Source: an uncultured Geobacteraceae bacterium (GTDB lineage: Bacteria > Desulfobacterota > Desulfuromonadia > Geobacterales > Pseudopelobacteraceae). From it: a stretch of DNA of 37,634 bases. The stretch covers positions 1 through 37,634 of the forward strand of contig CAINRC010000058.1 of NCBI GenBank assembly GCA_903852495.1, given 5' to 3'. The translations under genes were made by a program, and so were the position numbers. A model generated the notes under the pieces. That model was not told the DNA's origin, did no database searches, and saw only the letters and a program-made list of their open reading frames with translations. Below, one piece after another: positions 19,501-26,749 of the stretch. The stretch's first letter is position 1. Each line of letters starts with the position of its first letter.

Positions 19501-19774
19501 TAATCTGGCGAGCGGAAATAAAGTCGGCACTCCCGTCTTGTTCCTTGACCGTAAACGATTTGAACTCAAACGATGGACCAAAATGCCAGACAAAAGAACC
19601 GGTGCTGAAGCTGACGGGACGATTGAGACTTTGCTGCAGAGATGTAATAATTTCGGTGCGGTATGCGTTAACATCGAGCAGGTAGGGAAGGAACAGCGCT
19701 GTGGCAACAACGAGCGTTGCAAGCGTCATCAGCAGGATGCCGGATAATTTTATAAAGCGTGTTGTCAGTTTCAC
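16541..19774 (-). CDS. AsmA-family inner-membrane-anchored protein
   Basis: The 1077-residue protein has one N-terminal membrane helix (about 10-32) after a basic start, then a long periplasmic beta-rich region. The opening (PYLLDVNAYRTEII, then LNRPVSFSTGSFVWHFGPSF) is the AsmA N-terminal domain. The C-terminal part (LTLHGDLTARGN, NGTLRKFNTLSKVFSILN, GSADIVKEELNFTIGAQPL) is the AsmA/TamB-like end. AsmA-type proteins are thought to bridge the envelope and move or organise phospholipids; the function here is inferred. The GTG start overlaps the stop of the upstream CNNM/CBS gene (GTGA), which indicates coupled translation. Confidence 0.88.
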   Translation of the reverse strand: MKLTTRFIKLSGILLMTLATLVVATALFLPYLLDVNAYRTEIITSLQQSLNRPVSFSTGSFVWHFGPSFEFKSFTVKEQDGSADFISARQITVQLALLPLLEKKVELKSLILDEATVSLVRDSDGTFNIDDLLKPSPDDGVRINFKKIRINKGAVLWSDLFEREEPFTAAVRNISLAADHLGRGRKGHLKLTADVPAASGDPTHLSLSGALQLPEEGKSLQESVFDCDLALKQAEIDRFWSYFGEYVPFGNTGGRLDFSTSFKGKPQDFSAKGKIVFRGISVKWPTIFHAVLSPKTLQLEYTVALTKQQINFSAVDISMEGFRIKGTFQMQDYRTKDPRLVAKASTPSTFRYEDVKYYVPYGIIDSDTSDYIENKIKTGVFKLDTGVLDGRVSQITHMEIGQNCNTLLIRGPVEKAVLSYGPKAPTFNDLKGVVELKGKNFNLIGMTGNFGTSPFSLDGSITEYNTDKIADYPVKMNIAPRAPEMAWLTQLAGIPKLEYGSASSSLRLNGSGHYSAYKLNGDWDLKQSSYTLPGYVSKPASMPNTLKFTTVIGKKSTQVTSVTYNLQQMIINGSGLIGYGDQPYLGFDLTTNRFVMNESLPIITMWKQYKPHGTVQAHIKAGGDPDDMSAMDYYGTVDVTRFSFLANEQVKQINGINGLITFKGNSLETSSMPAFYGNSPITLKTTIKSLKNPEGDIVITSPQLFLRDLTLAGARPEDAVRRFSAKGILSKDAIELKSVSGLVNSSNFSLSGVILTGREPSATLAITSSKLDLEELLLFMASPQKPEKQKDAGMDMKLTLAVESGNYGKLLFSKLSTGVQRENGTFYLQNLTAGVYGGKLTAKGRIAPAGEQGNRYDLNFDVVKSDAEKLFPALEFTREVTGSLTLHGDLTARGNTLLDVKKSALGNMRLSIVNGTLRKFNTLSKVFSILNVSQLLKFKLPDMTSGGMPYSSIKGSFAVKDGVLSTQDLFISSNAINVSIVGSADIVKEELNFTIGAQPLQTVDKIINRIPIVGWLLTGKDSDLLTAYFEAKGKWSDPKVSAIPVKSMGKGLLNIFIRTFELPVRLFTDTGEVILGQ

Positions 19775-21078
19775 GGGGTGCCCCCGACTGTTGTGACTCT
19801 GACGCGCCTGATTCTTTTTCGGTCAACATTTTCCACTGTGAAGCGGGTGTCCTGATACAGGACACTTTCACCCTGCTGCAGCAAACGCCCGGTCTGGGCA
19901 AGGAGAAAGCCGGCAATTGTGGTGTACGGCGCATCTTCCGGCAGATGCAGGTCAAGGCGGAGATTTACCTCCCGCACGGTCAACATGCCGTCCAGCAGGA
20001 AATCATTGTTGTCTTCAACGCACTGCGCCGGTGAAACGTCGTCAAACTCATCGTCAATTTCACCTACGATCTCCTCAAGCAGATCCTCCAGTGTTATAAT
20101 TCCCTCAAAACCACCGTATTCATCGACAACAAAGGCCATGTGGGTACGTGATGACTGCATCTGTTTCAAAGCGGTACTCAATTGAGCATTGGACGGGATA
20201 AAGCGGGGAGGGTGGATTATCTTGGCAAGGTCGAAGTTACCTGTACCTGTGCAGGTAAGAAAGGGTTCAAGATCCCTTCTGACAACAATACCAATAATAT
20301 TATCCAGTTGATCCTGATACACAGGTATTCGTGAATAACCGAGCGAATTAAAAGCAAATTGTGTCTCATCAAGCGTAGCCGTAACCGGCAGGGCGGACAC
20401 CGCATTTCGTGGAACCATGATATCTTGAACTTCTGAATCAGAAAATTCAAAAATCCGATGAAGCATTTGCTGTTCGTCAGCTTCCAGCGTGCCACTCGTA
20501 TGTGAAATGTTGATGATCTGCCGCAATTCATCAACTGTGTATATACTCGCGTGGTCGGGTGAAACCTGCAATCCAAGCAGCCGGACGGTACTTCTACCGG
20601 CAAAATCAAGAAGGCGTATAGGCCAGCTGAACAGCGTGTGAAAAAAGCGCAGTGGCCATGCGATCGCCAGTGCAACGCGTTCTGCCCTGTCCAGTGCCAG
20701 AGTTTTCGGGGCAAGTTCGCCCAGTACGATGTGGAGAAAAGTTATTATGGTAAATGCGATGGCAAAAGAAAGTGTGTGGCGGATAGTGTCAGAAACCAGC
20801 CCGTGCAGAGGTACAGCCAGCAGGCGGGAAAGCGCCGGTTCGCCAATCCAGCCCAATGCCAGTGATGCCATGGTAATACCGAGCTGAGTGGCAGAGATAT
20901 AGGAATTGAGATTATCAAGCAGGGTAAGCAGGGTCACGGCACGGGTTTCGCCGCTCTCCACAAGAGAGACAACTCGGGACCGACGCACAGAAACGAGAGA
21001 AAATTCAGCAGCTACGAAAAAACCATTTGCAGCCACCAGTAAAACGACAAGAAATAGGTATATGACGGTATCACTCAT
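19771..21078 (-). CDS. CNNM transmembrane / CBS-pair / CorC-HlyC domain protein
   Basis: The 435 residues begin with the CNNM (DUF21) domain, with three to four hydrophobic segments between about 5 and 165. They include the conserved NGFFVAAEFSLVSVRRSRV and ISATQLGITMASLALGWIGEPA. A CBS pair follows at about 200-330 (IMVPRNAVSALPVTATLDE, HMAFVVDEYGGFEGIITLEDLLEEIVGEIDDE). The CorC/HlyC C-terminal domain ends the protein (TIAGFLLAQTGRLLQQGESV). Members such as CorC, CorB and YhdP-type 'hemolysins' are Mg2+ transport or efflux proteins, and nucleotide binding by the CBS pair regulates them. The ATG has no clear ribosome site and the likely promoter is close, so initiation may be nearly leaderless. 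It is coupled to the AsmA gene. Confidence 0.88.
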   Translation of the reverse strand: MSDTVIYLFLVVLLVAANGFFVAAEFSLVSVRRSRVVSLVESGETRAVTLLTLLDNLNSYISATQLGITMASLALGWIGEPALSRLLAVPLHGLVSDTIRHTLSFAIAFTIITFLHIVLGELAPKTLALDRAERVALAIAWPLRFFHTLFSWPIRLLDFAGRSTVRLLGLQVSPDHASIYTVDELRQIINISHTSGTLEADEQQMLHRIFEFSDSEVQDIMVPRNAVSALPVTATLDETQFAFNSLGYSRIPVYQDQLDNIIGIVVRRDLEPFLTCTGTGNFDLAKIIHPPRFIPSNAQLSTALKQMQSSRTHMAFVVDEYGGFEGIITLEDLLEEIVGEIDDEFDDVSPAQCVEDNNDFLLDGMLTVREVNLRLDLHLPEDAPYTTIAGFLLAQTGRLLQQGESVLYQDTRFTVENVDRKRIRRVRVTTVGGTP

Positions 21079-21086
21079 AGTGCCAT

Positions 21087-21113
21087 ATTCTATCCAGAAG
21101 AGAACGATGTCAA
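21087..21113 (-). promoter_or_regulatory. Candidate promoter for the CNNM/CBS-AsmA operon
   Basis: On the minus strand TTGACA (21113-21108) and TAGAAT (21092-21087, five of six) are separated by 15 bases, which is short. The predicted start lies almost at the ATG (21078). Confidence 0.35.
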
Positions 21114-21138
21114 CTGCAACATTCCAATATTATATCGT

Positions 21139-21167
21139 TTGACCAATATTTTGATTCATGCTAGCTT
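21139..21167 (+). promoter_or_regulatory. Candidate promoter for the TPR/peptide-transport operon
   Basis: TTGACC (21139-21144) and TAGCTT (21162-21167) are 17 bases apart. TGC directly before the -10 gives an extended -10. The RNA start near 21174 lies beyond the ATG at 21158, which supports the start at 21206. Confidence 0.4.
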
Positions 21168-21205
21168 CCAACACTAAAAAATTCTTTGAATTGGAACGTA
21201 TCCCG

Positions 21206-22912
21206 ATGCGTACAGCGCTTGTCATAGTGGCAGCAACCCTTCTTTTATCTGCGTGTTCCGCTTTTTCCCCAACGCCGGAAAATGCTCCATCTGCCACTCA
21301 TGAGATCCGTGACAGCCATACCCGCTCCTTATACCTGTTTTCCCATGCCCGGATTGCAACCAGTGAAGGAGACTACCCCACTGCACTTAAACTGCTGCGA
21401 GAAGCAATTTCTCTCGAGCCCGGATCAGCCAGGCTTTACGGTGAACTTGCTGAAATAAAAGTGAAGATTGGTCAGGTCCCGGAATCCCTTGAATACATAA
21501 CCAAGGCTATTGCACTGGACCCGGACTATCGGCCGCCGTACCTTCTGGGCGGTATTTTGATGGCATCAGCAGGAAAAGATCGGGAAGCGGCCGATTACTT
21601 GCGCAAGGCGGTCAAAATTGATCCGTCCAAGGAAGATGCGTACCTGCACCTGTCCCTATCGCTCACGCGTATGTTTGAGTATGAGGAAGCGGTCTCTACC
21701 CTCAAGACTTTAGTTAAAATCAATCCTGACTCCGCTCTTGGCTATTATTACCTGGGACGTACCTACAGTCAAATGAAGCTGTATCAGGATGCCCTCGGAT
21801 ATTTTAAAAAAGTTCTTGAGCTGAAGCCGGAGTTTGCCCAGGCTGTAATCGACATGGCCGCCACATACGAAGCAACAGGCGACTATGCTCATGCAATAGA
21901 CAGCTATAGATCTCTACTGAACTCGGACGAACATCGGGTTGCCATATTGCAGCGCCTGACCCAATTACTGCTCCAGCAACGCCGTTTTCCCGAAGCGCTT
22001 GTGTACCTTAAGCAAGTGGCACAGTCCGGCCTCGGCGGTCAGGAAACGGTTCGGAAAATCGGATTGGTGCACCTTGAACTTGAGCAGTATGAAGAAGCGA
22101 TAGCCGTATTTGGCGGTATGCTCGAAAAGGACCCGTCTGCGGACAATATCCGTCTTTACCGTGGTATCGCCTATGAAGAGAGAGGCGAACTTGATAATGC
22201 ATACGCCGAGTTCAACAAAATTTCCCAAGGTTCTGTTCAGTATATTGATGCGGTCAGTCACATCGCTCTTATATTGAAGGAACAGGGTAAAACCGATGCT
22301 GCAATTGCTGCGTTGAAAAAGGCTATTGAAACGAATCGCAGTAATGTTGAGTTGTATCTGAATTTATCCACGTTGTATGAATCTATTGGCAACTCTCAAG
22401 CCGGCCTCGACTTCCTGCTTGATAACGGGCAGTTGTTCCAGAAAGAGCCTCGCTACCATTTCCGCGTTGGCGTGCTGTTTGATAAGCTGAACAAACGTGC
22501 CGAATCGATCAAAAGCATGAAACAGGTGTTACTGCTTGATCCAAAGGATGCACAGGCTCTTAATTACCTTGGTTATACCTACGCTGAAATGGGCATACAC
22601 CTTGAGGAAGCGCTGAAATATATCAAGCAGGCGGTGGCCATACGTCCGCGTGATGCCTTTATTCTCGACAGTCTCGGCTGGACCTATTTCAAGCTCAAGC
22701 GCTATGACGAAGCGGTAAAGGCGCTGGAAGAAGCGATTGAGCTTGTTGACGACGATTACACCATCGTGGAACATCTTGGCGATGTGTATTCGGCCCGCCG
22801 AGCCGTAAAACGGGCGATAAAACAATATCAGCGGGCGCTTGAACTTGCACCGGAACGAAAAGAGCTGGTGGAAAAGATACAGAAGCTTAAAGGGGAGCAT
22901 ACAGAAAAATGA
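21206..22912 (+). CDS. TPR-repeat lipoprotein
   Basis: The 568-residue protein opens with a lipoprotein signal (hydrophobic 4-15, lipobox LSAC, lipidated C17). A Pro/Ala-rich spacer comes next, then about eleven tetratricopeptide repeats filling 40-555 (for example YYYLGRTYSQMKLYQDALGY and LYRGIAYEERGELDNAY). The last repeats (ALNYLGYTYAEMG, DSLGWTYFKLKRYDEAVKAL) are strongly conserved in Gram-negative TPR lipoproteins. It is probably tethered to the outer or inner membrane as a scaffold. I chose the ATG at 21206, because an upstream in-frame ATG at 21158 would bury the signal peptide. The stop overlaps the start of the peptide-binding protein gene (ATGA). Confidence 0.88.
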   Translation: MRTALVIVAATLLLSACSAFSPTPENAPSATHEIRDSHTRSLYLFSHARIATSEGDYPTALKLLREAISLEPGSARLYGELAEIKVKIGQVPESLEYITKAIALDPDYRPPYLLGGILMASAGKDREAADYLRKAVKIDPSKEDAYLHLSLSLTRMFEYEEAVSTLKTLVKINPDSALGYYYLGRTYSQMKLYQDALGYFKKVLELKPEFAQAVIDMAATYEATGDYAHAIDSYRSLLNSDEHRVAILQRLTQLLLQQRRFPEALVYLKQVAQSGLGGQETVRKIGLVHLELEQYEEAIAVFGGMLEKDPSADNIRLYRGIAYEERGELDNAYAEFNKISQGSVQYIDAVSHIALILKEQGKTDAAIAALKKAIETNRSNVELYLNLSTLYESIGNSQAGLDFLLDNGQLFQKEPRYHFRVGVLFDKLNKRAESIKSMKQVLLLDPKDAQALNYLGYTYAEMGIHLEEALKYIKQAVAIRPRDAFILDSLGWTYFKLKRYDEAVKALEEAIELVDDDYTIVEHLGDVYSARRAVKRAIKQYQRALELAPERKELVEKIQKLKGEHTEK

Positions 22913-24540
22913 TGCCTTCAGGCGTACGATGCCTGCTGGTGGCGCTGTTGTTCTGTTCAGCCCTTGTCGCTTGCACAAGATCCGATACTACACCTGCACG
23001 TCTGACCCCGTCTTCCTCTGCCATCCCTGCCACTGGTGATTCACTTGTTGAAGGTACTATTGGCGAAGCTTCCACTCTCATTCCTCTTCTGGCAACTGAT
23101 TCATCCTCCCACGCCGTTGCCGGACAGATTTACAACGGCCTCGTAAAATACGACAAAAACCTGAATATTGTCGGAGATCTTGCTGAATCCTTTGACATAT
23201 CAAAGGACGGTTTGGTTATCACGTTTCACCTCCATAGGGGAGTGAAGTGGCATGACGGGGTTCCCTTTACCTCACGAGATGTGCTGTACACCTATAACGT
23301 CACGATAGATCCAAAAACGCCCACCGCGTATGCCGAAGACTTCAAGCAGGTTAAAAACATGGCGGCACCCGATGCGCATACCATTCGGGTTACTTACGAC
23401 GCACCGTTTGCACCGGCTTTGGCGTCGTGGGGAGTAAGTATTCTTCCCGCCCATCTACTTGAGGGGAAGGATATTACCAGAAGCCCCCTGGCTCGCGCAC
23501 CGGTCGGTACCGGTCCGTACCGCTTCAAGGAGTGGGTGTCCGGTCAAAAGATCGTACTGGAGTTCAATCCGGACTACTTTGAAGGGCGTCCGTACATTGA
23601 CCGGTTTATTTATCGTATTATTCCTGACAGTTCCACCATGTATATGGAGTTGAAAGCCGGGGCAATTGATCTCATGAACCTTTCTCCGGTTCAGTACGCC
23701 CGACAGACCTCTTCAGAAAACTTTACCTCCCGCTTCAACAAATACCGCTATCCATCGTCCACCTATCTGTATATGGGCTATAACCTGCGTCACCCGCTTT
23801 TTGGCGACAAGCGTATCCGGCAGGCCATGACTGCAGCCATCAACAAGGATGAACTTATTCAGGGCGTTCTCTTTGGTATGGGGCAAAAGGCCCATGGCCC
23901 GATTGTGCCGGGGCGCTGGGCCTATAACCCCGCAGTGAAGGATATCGGCTATAACCCGAAATTAGCGGCAGAACTGCTGGCCCAGGCCGGTTGGAAGGAT
24001 AAAAACAGTGATGGCATACTGGTAAAGGGGGGCAAGCCATTCAAGTTTACCATCCTGACCAACCAGGGGAATCAGCAGCGCCTTATGACGGCCCAGATTA
24101 TTCAGCAGCGTCTCCGCCAGGTCGGGATTGATGTACACATCCGGATTGTCGAGTGGGCCGCGTTTCTGAAGGAGTTCGTTAATAAAGGAAATTTCGAAGT
24201 TGTTCTGCTGGCCTGGAGTATTTCCCAGGACCCGGACATGTTTGACATCTGGCACTCCAGCAAGAACAAGCCGGGCGAGTTGAATTTTGTCGGCTATAAC
24301 AATGCCGAAGTCGACCGCCTGCTGATAGAAGGTCGCAACACCTTCGATATCCAAAAGCGCAAGAACGCTTATTTCCGCATTCAGGAGATTCTTGCCGACG
24401 AACAACCCTACACCTTTCTGTATGTGCCTGATGCGCTCCCTGTGGTCAGTTCAAGAATACGTGGGGTGGAGCCGGCGCCGGCAGGTATCGGCCATAACCA
24501 GAACCGCTGGTTTGTGCCGAAGAATGAGCAGGTGTACTGA
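22909..24540 (+). CDS. Peptide-type ABC transporter substrate-binding lipoprotein (SBP family 5)
   Basis: The 543 residues begin with a lipoprotein signal (VALLFCSALVAC, lipidated C22). The family 5 solute-binding fold follows: EGTIGEASTLIPLLATDSSS, GLVKYDKNLNIVGDLAESF, then HLHRGVKWHDGVPFTSRDVLYTYN, which is the classic DppA/OppA block near residues 105-130. Later come PVGTGPYRFKEW, RQAMTAAINKDELIQGVL and a Trp-rich end. Such proteins deliver di/oligopeptides, nickel or other solutes to the permeases; the exact ligand is not predictable. It overlaps the TPR gene by four bases and abuts the first permease with no gap, so all four genes form one operon. Confidence 0.92.
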   Translation: MMPSGVRCLLVALLFCSALVACTRSDTTPARLTPSSSAIPATGDSLVEGTIGEASTLIPLLATDSSSHAVAGQIYNGLVKYDKNLNIVGDLAESFDISKDGLVITFHLHRGVKWHDGVPFTSRDVLYTYNVTIDPKTPTAYAEDFKQVKNMAAPDAHTIRVTYDAPFAPALASWGVSILPAHLLEGKDITRSPLARAPVGTGPYRFKEWVSGQKIVLEFNPDYFEGRPYIDRFIYRIIPDSSTMYMELKAGAIDLMNLSPVQYARQTSSENFTSRFNKYRYPSSTYLYMGYNLRHPLFGDKRIRQAMTAAINKDELIQGVLFGMGQKAHGPIVPGRWAYNPAVKDIGYNPKLAAELLAQAGWKDKNSDGILVKGGKPFKFTILTNQGNQQRLMTAQIIQQRLRQVGIDVHIRIVEWAAFLKEFVNKGNFEVVLLAWSISQDPDMFDIWHSSKNKPGELNFVGYNNAEVDRLLIEGRNTFDIQKRKNAYFRIQEILADEQPYTFLYVPDALPVVSSRIRGVEPAPAGIGHNQNRWFVPKNEQVY

Positions 24541-25521
24541 ATGGTCCGTTATCTCGTAAAACGCATACTGATGCTGATTCCCATGATATTCGGCATCACA
24601 CTGATTACCTTTACCGTCATTCACCTTGCTCCCGGTGAACCGGTTGAGATGCAGATGGCGATGAATCCGAAGGTCGGCAAGGAGGCTCGTGAACGGCTTA
24701 CCAAATTCTACGGCCTCGATAAACCTCTGCACGAACAATATATAAACTGGGTGGGTAAACTAGTCCGCCTTGATCTGGGACGATCGTTCTCATCGGATAA
24801 TCGACCGGTGGTGGATAAAATAAAGGAACGTCTGCCGGTTACCATTTCTTTAAATGTTATTGCTCTGGTGCTGGAATTCGGACTGGCCATCCCGATAGGA
24901 ATACTTGCGGCAACCCGGCGTGAAACCTGGCTTGACAAGGGGATTACCGTATTTGTGTTTATCGGTTTTGCCGTGCCGACCTTCTGGCTGGCCCTGCTAC
25001 TGATGTATTTTTTCGGGGTCCGTCTGAACTGGCTGCCAATTTCCGGACTGCATACGTTAGGCAGTGATTCCTGGAGTTCTCTTCGTTACCTGGCAGACAT
25101 GGGCAAACATCTGATCATGCCGGTCATGGTCGCGTCATTCGGGAGTCTGGCCGGCCTGTCCCGTTATATGCGCTCCGCCATGCTTAATGTCATCAGTCAG
25201 GATTACATCACCACCGCCCGCGCCAAAGGGCTCCCCGAGCGGGCGGTTATCTACAAACATGCCTTACGGAATGCTCTGTTGCCGCTGATAACACTCCTCG
25301 GCTTTTCGATTCCCGGCCTTATCGGAGGCAGCGTTATTTTCGAAACCATTTTTGCCATTCCGGGGATGGGGCAACTCTTTTATCAGGGGGCAATGTCACG
25401 CGACTACCCGGTTGTCATGGGTATTCTGGTGATTGGCGCCTGTTTGACGCTAATCGGCAATTTAATTGCTGATGTCGGCTATGCCCTTGCCGACCCGCGC
25501 ATCAGACATGGGGAGGGGTAG
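24541..25521 (+). CDS. Peptide-type ABC transporter permease, DppB/OppB family
   Basis: The 326-residue inner-membrane protein has six predicted helices. It starts with [23 protein letters not shown], the typical first helix of DppB-type subunits, followed by HLAPGEP and the large periplasmic loop. The EAA-type coupling motif ([25 protein letters not shown], around 220-245) contacts the ATPase. The C-terminus carries [34 protein letters not shown], the family end. The ATG directly follows the stop of the binding-protein gene, so it relies on coupled translation. The partner permease follows by five bases. Confidence 0.94.
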   Translation: MVRYLVKRILMLIPMIFGITLITFTVIHLAPGEPVEMQMAMNPKVGKEARERLTKFYGLDKPLHEQYINWVGKLVRLDLGRSFSSDNRPVVDKIKERLPVTISLNVIALVLEFGLAIPIGILAATRRETWLDKGITVFVFIGFAVPTFWLALLLMYFFGVRLNWLPISGLHTLGSDSWSSLRYLADMGKHLIMPVMVASFGSLAGLSRYMRSAMLNVISQDYITTARAKGLPERAVIYKHALRNALLPLITLLGFSIPGLIGGSVIFETIFAIPGMGQLFYQGAMSRDYPVVMGILVIGACLTLIGNLIADVGYALADPRIRHGEG

Positions 25522-25525
25522 ATGA

Positions 25526-26380
25526 GTGGACTTTAAACACAGCTATCTGAATTCAATTTTCTGGCCGCGCCTGAAAAGTAACCGCCTGGCTCTGTGTGGA
25601 GGAAGTGTTGTGCTGGGTCTGTTGTTGATTTCCCTCCTGGCGCCGATTATTGCTCCCTATGATCCGAGCGCTATTGATGCCTGGAAGGTTCTTTCACCTC
25701 CCTCCTGGCAGCACTGGTTCGGAACCGATGAACTTGGCCGCGATGTTCTCAGCAGGGTGCTGTTCGGCGCGCGGGTTTCACTCAAGGTAGGCTTTGTAGC
25801 GGTCGGGATCGCGGTTTTCATAGGAACTATAATAGGACTGGTTTCCGGATATTACAGCGGGCTGGTTGATGCAACCCTGATGAGGGCCGTTGACATAATG
25901 CTCTGCTTCCCCGCTTTCTTTCTTATACTGGCGATCATTACCTTTCTAGAACCGTCAATCTGGTACATCATGATGGTGATCGGTCTGACCGGATGGATGG
26001 GGGTTGCACGTCTGGTCAGGGCTGAAACCCTCTCAATCCGTGAAATGGATTACATCCTGGCGGCCCGGTGTATTGGCTGTTCAAACAGTCGCATAATTTT
26101 CCGTCATATTTTCCCCAACGCAGTTTCTCCGGTGCTGGTGTCCGCAACTCTCGGCATTGCCGGTGCCATTCTCACCGAATCCGCTCTCTCGTTCCTCGGA
26201 ATAGGCGTTCAACCCCCGACTCCCAGCTGGGGCAACATCCTGACCTCCGGCAAAGATTACATTGAATTTGCCTGGTGGCTATCACTTTTCCCCGGCTTGG
26301 CAATTCTGGTAACGGTATTGTCCTATAATCTGCTGGGAGAGGGGATCAGGGACGCTCTTGATCCGAGAGTGAAACGCTGA
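25526..26380 (+). CDS. Peptide-type ABC transporter permease, DppC/OppC family
   Basis: The 284 residues show the DppC pattern. An N-terminal helix (about 22-45) is followed by the HWFGTDELGRDVLSRVLFGARVSL block with its membrane-coupling helix, then five more helices. The EAA loop is YILAARCIGCSNSRIIFRHIFPN and the end is SYNLLGEGIRDALDPRVKR. The start is GTG at 25526, with GGGAGGGG eight bases before it. An ATG four bases upstream (25522) is in another frame and hits a stop after four codons. It is the last gene of the operon. No DppD/DppF ATPase follows; a 369-base gap and a regulator come next. Confidence 0.93.
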   Translation: MDFKHSYLNSIFWPRLKSNRLALCGGSVVLGLLLISLLAPIIAPYDPSAIDAWKVLSPPSWQHWFGTDELGRDVLSRVLFGARVSLKVGFVAVGIAVFIGTIIGLVSGYYSGLVDATLMRAVDIMLCFPAFFLILAIITFLEPSIWYIMMVIGLTGWMGVARLVRAETLSIREMDYILAARCIGCSNSRIIFRHIFPNAVSPVLVSATLGIAGAILTESALSFLGIGVQPPTPSWGNILTSGKDYIEFAWWLSLFPGLAILVTVLSYNLLGEGIRDALDPRVKR

Positions 26381-26531
26381 ACCGTAGCCACTTTATTTTC
26401 ATCCCCCCAAATAATCCACACTGTTTTTCGTTTTTCACCTCCCAGAATCTTCTCCTGTTTTAAAAATGCCTGTTTAAAAACTGACTTGTTTCCGAAAAAA
26501 CAATAACAAATTTTCCCCATAAACCCTAAAA

Positions 26532-26552
26532 AAGTTCGGTTATATTGAACTT
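26532..26552. promoter_or_regulatory. Inverted repeat AAGTTC-N9-GAACTT
   Basis: Perfect 6-base arms flank nine bases, centred about 120 bases upstream of the predicted -35 of the IclR promoter. It could be a protein-binding site. Its T-poor flanks argue against a terminator. Confidence 0.4.
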
Positions 26553-26567
26553 ATTTATCGCACTACT

Positions 26568-26589
26568 AACCACTAATTAACTACTGGTT
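26568..26589. promoter_or_regulatory. Imperfect 22-base palindrome, operator-like
   Basis: The halves AACCACTAATT and AACTACTGGTT are reverse complements at 9 of 11 positions. It sits 62 bases before the -35 of the regulator promoter, a plausible IclR-type binding site. Confidence 0.45.
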
Positions 26590-26650
26590 TATTTATAACA
26601 GGCCGTTTTTGTGTAATAATAAAAAATATATGGAATTTATATAAAATATA

Positions 26651-26679
26651 TTGACAAATTTATAACGGCGTAATAAATA
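26651..26679 (+). promoter_or_regulatory. Predicted promoter of the IclR-family gene
   Basis: TTGACA (26651-26656) is perfect. Seventeen bases later TAAATA (26674-26679) is a weak -10. AT tracts lie directly upstream. The start would fall at about 26686, inside the dyad at 26681-26694. Confidence 0.5.
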
Positions 26680-26680
26680 C

Positions 26681-26694
26681 GTCACAAATGTGAC
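26681..26694. promoter_or_regulatory. Perfect dyad GTCACA-AA-TGTGAC over the predicted RNA start
   Basis: Six-base arms flank two bases, directly after the -10 element and 55 bases before the regulator's ATG. The position suits a repressor site, for example autoregulation. The half-site order is the reverse of a CRP site (TGTGA-N6-TCACA), so it should not be read as one. Confidence 0.5.
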
Positions 26695-26749
26695 TTTCAC
26701 TCATTTGATTTGTTTGTTAACTACGCTTTTCCATAGAGGGGTTTTTTCT

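Larger units (their letters stand above)
26381..26749 (+). promoter_or_regulatory. AT-rich 369-base regulatory gap before the IclR gene
   Basis: No coding sequence is evident. The gap holds a near-direct repeat (CCTGTTTTAAAAA at 26454-26466 and CCTGTTTAAAAA at 26469-26480), two dyads (26532-26552 and 26568-26589), and AAAATATAT repeated at 26623 and 26643, which resembles an UP element. A promoter and a further dyad follow at 26651-26694. I see no clear terminator for the upstream permease operon. Confidence 0.6.

Noticed and set aside
26681..26694. A CRP-type binding site
   Set aside because: The dyad reads TCACA-N4-TGTGA, the inverse order of the CRP half-sites, with the wrong spacing. It is kept only as a generic operator candidate.
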